From positions 1-13,568 of the forward strand of contig JAJYZD010000087.1 in the NCBI GenBank assembly GCA_021800315.1: 13,568 nt of DNA, read 5' to 3'. The stretch comes from Bacillota bacterium. GTDB lineage: Bacteria; Bacillota; Desulfotomaculia; Desulfotomaculales; JAJYZD01. Made by a program: the position numbers and the translations under genes. Under the pieces are notes generated by a model. That model was not told where the DNA came from. It was given only the letters and a program-made list of their open reading frames with translations, and searched no databases. Every line of letters begins with the position of its first letter. The stretch's first letter is position 1. Shown piece by piece: positions 13,543 to 13,568 of the stretch.

Positions 13543-13545
13543 CAT

Positions 13546-13568
13546 CCTACCTCCTGTTTGAGATACTC
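13546..13568 (-). promoter_or_regulatory. Ribosome binding site of the first visible gene
   Basis: AGGAGG at 13550-13555 (minus strand) precedes the two ATG codons of the Sec-UroD gene and favours the inner ATG. Only 23 bases upstream of the gene are in the window, so no promoter can be assessed and the operon may begin further upstream. Confidence 0.7.

Noticed and set aside
8699..13545. UGA read as tryptophan (alternative genetic code)
   Set aside because: Other genes in the window end in ordinary TGA (for example at 2744, 7415, 10450, 11603 and 12102) and use TGG for Trp. The three special TGAs all fall at catalytic or ligand Cys columns.
1..13568. CRISPR arrays, tRNA or rRNA genes
   Set aside because: No regularly spaced direct repeats, and no cloverleaf or rRNA-like sequence noticed on either strand. 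Only the omega RNA and short hairpins appear.

Overview
The window reads as a chromosomal accessory island of an anaerobic, fairly GC-rich, Gram-positive-type bacterium, probably an acetogenic or sulfate-reducing member of the Clostridia (Moorella/Desulfotomaculum-like). That placement is an inference. It rests on strong AGGAGG-type ribosome binding sites, frequent GTG and TTG starts, a corrinoid methyltransferase module of the type that feeds tetrahydrofolate and the Wood-Ljungdahl pathway, and the apparent use of selenocysteine. Every gene I accept lies on the minus strand, so transcription runs from high to low coordinates.

Region 12508-13542 to 6412 is an unusual operon. It opens with a UroD-family corrinoid methyltransferase whose frame runs through an in-frame TGA and ends 32 residues later with the missing family C-terminus. 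The TGA replaces the conserved C-terminal zinc-ligand cysteine. Next come a small thioredoxin-like protein with CAAC, a structured non-coding gap, a thioredoxin-like protein with CARC, a CobW-type GTPase, a thioredoxin-like protein with CIPC, and a TSCPD domain fused to a decayed metallophosphoesterase fold. Two further small thioredoxin-like genes follow in which an in-frame TGA sits exactly where the CAAC paralogue has its first active-site cysteine. Each of the three TGAs is followed, at a suitable distance, by a hairpin with a 3-nt G-first loop, matching a bacterial SECIS. The series closes with a coil-less SMC-like ATPase ending in Cys-Cys, a zinc-ribbon protein and a second, atypical CobW-type GTPase.

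Region 6355 to 1479 is a four-component methyl-transfer set of the O-demethylase type: corrinoid protein, 2Fe-2S/ASKHA corrinoid-reactivating protein (RACE), MtrH-family methyltransferase and a canonical cysteine-type UroD-family methyltransferase. Together they would move a methyl group from a substrate to cob(I)alamin and on to tetrahydrofolate, with RACE rescuing oxidised cobalamin. The gene content does not fix the substrate.

Region 1364 to 1 holds an IscB RNA-guided nuclease gene cut by the window edge, preceded by its omega (HEARO) RNA. The element seems to have landed about 15 codons inside the start of another gene.

My best reading of the whole is a selenocysteine-assisted corrinoid methyltransferase system. 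The Sec-UroD enzyme is served by dedicated Sec/Cys redox partners and putative metal-handling GTPases and is coupled to the neighbouring corrinoid module. Conventional gene calling would truncate all three candidate selenoproteins: the UroD would lose its tail, and the two thioredoxin-like proteins would lose their active sites.
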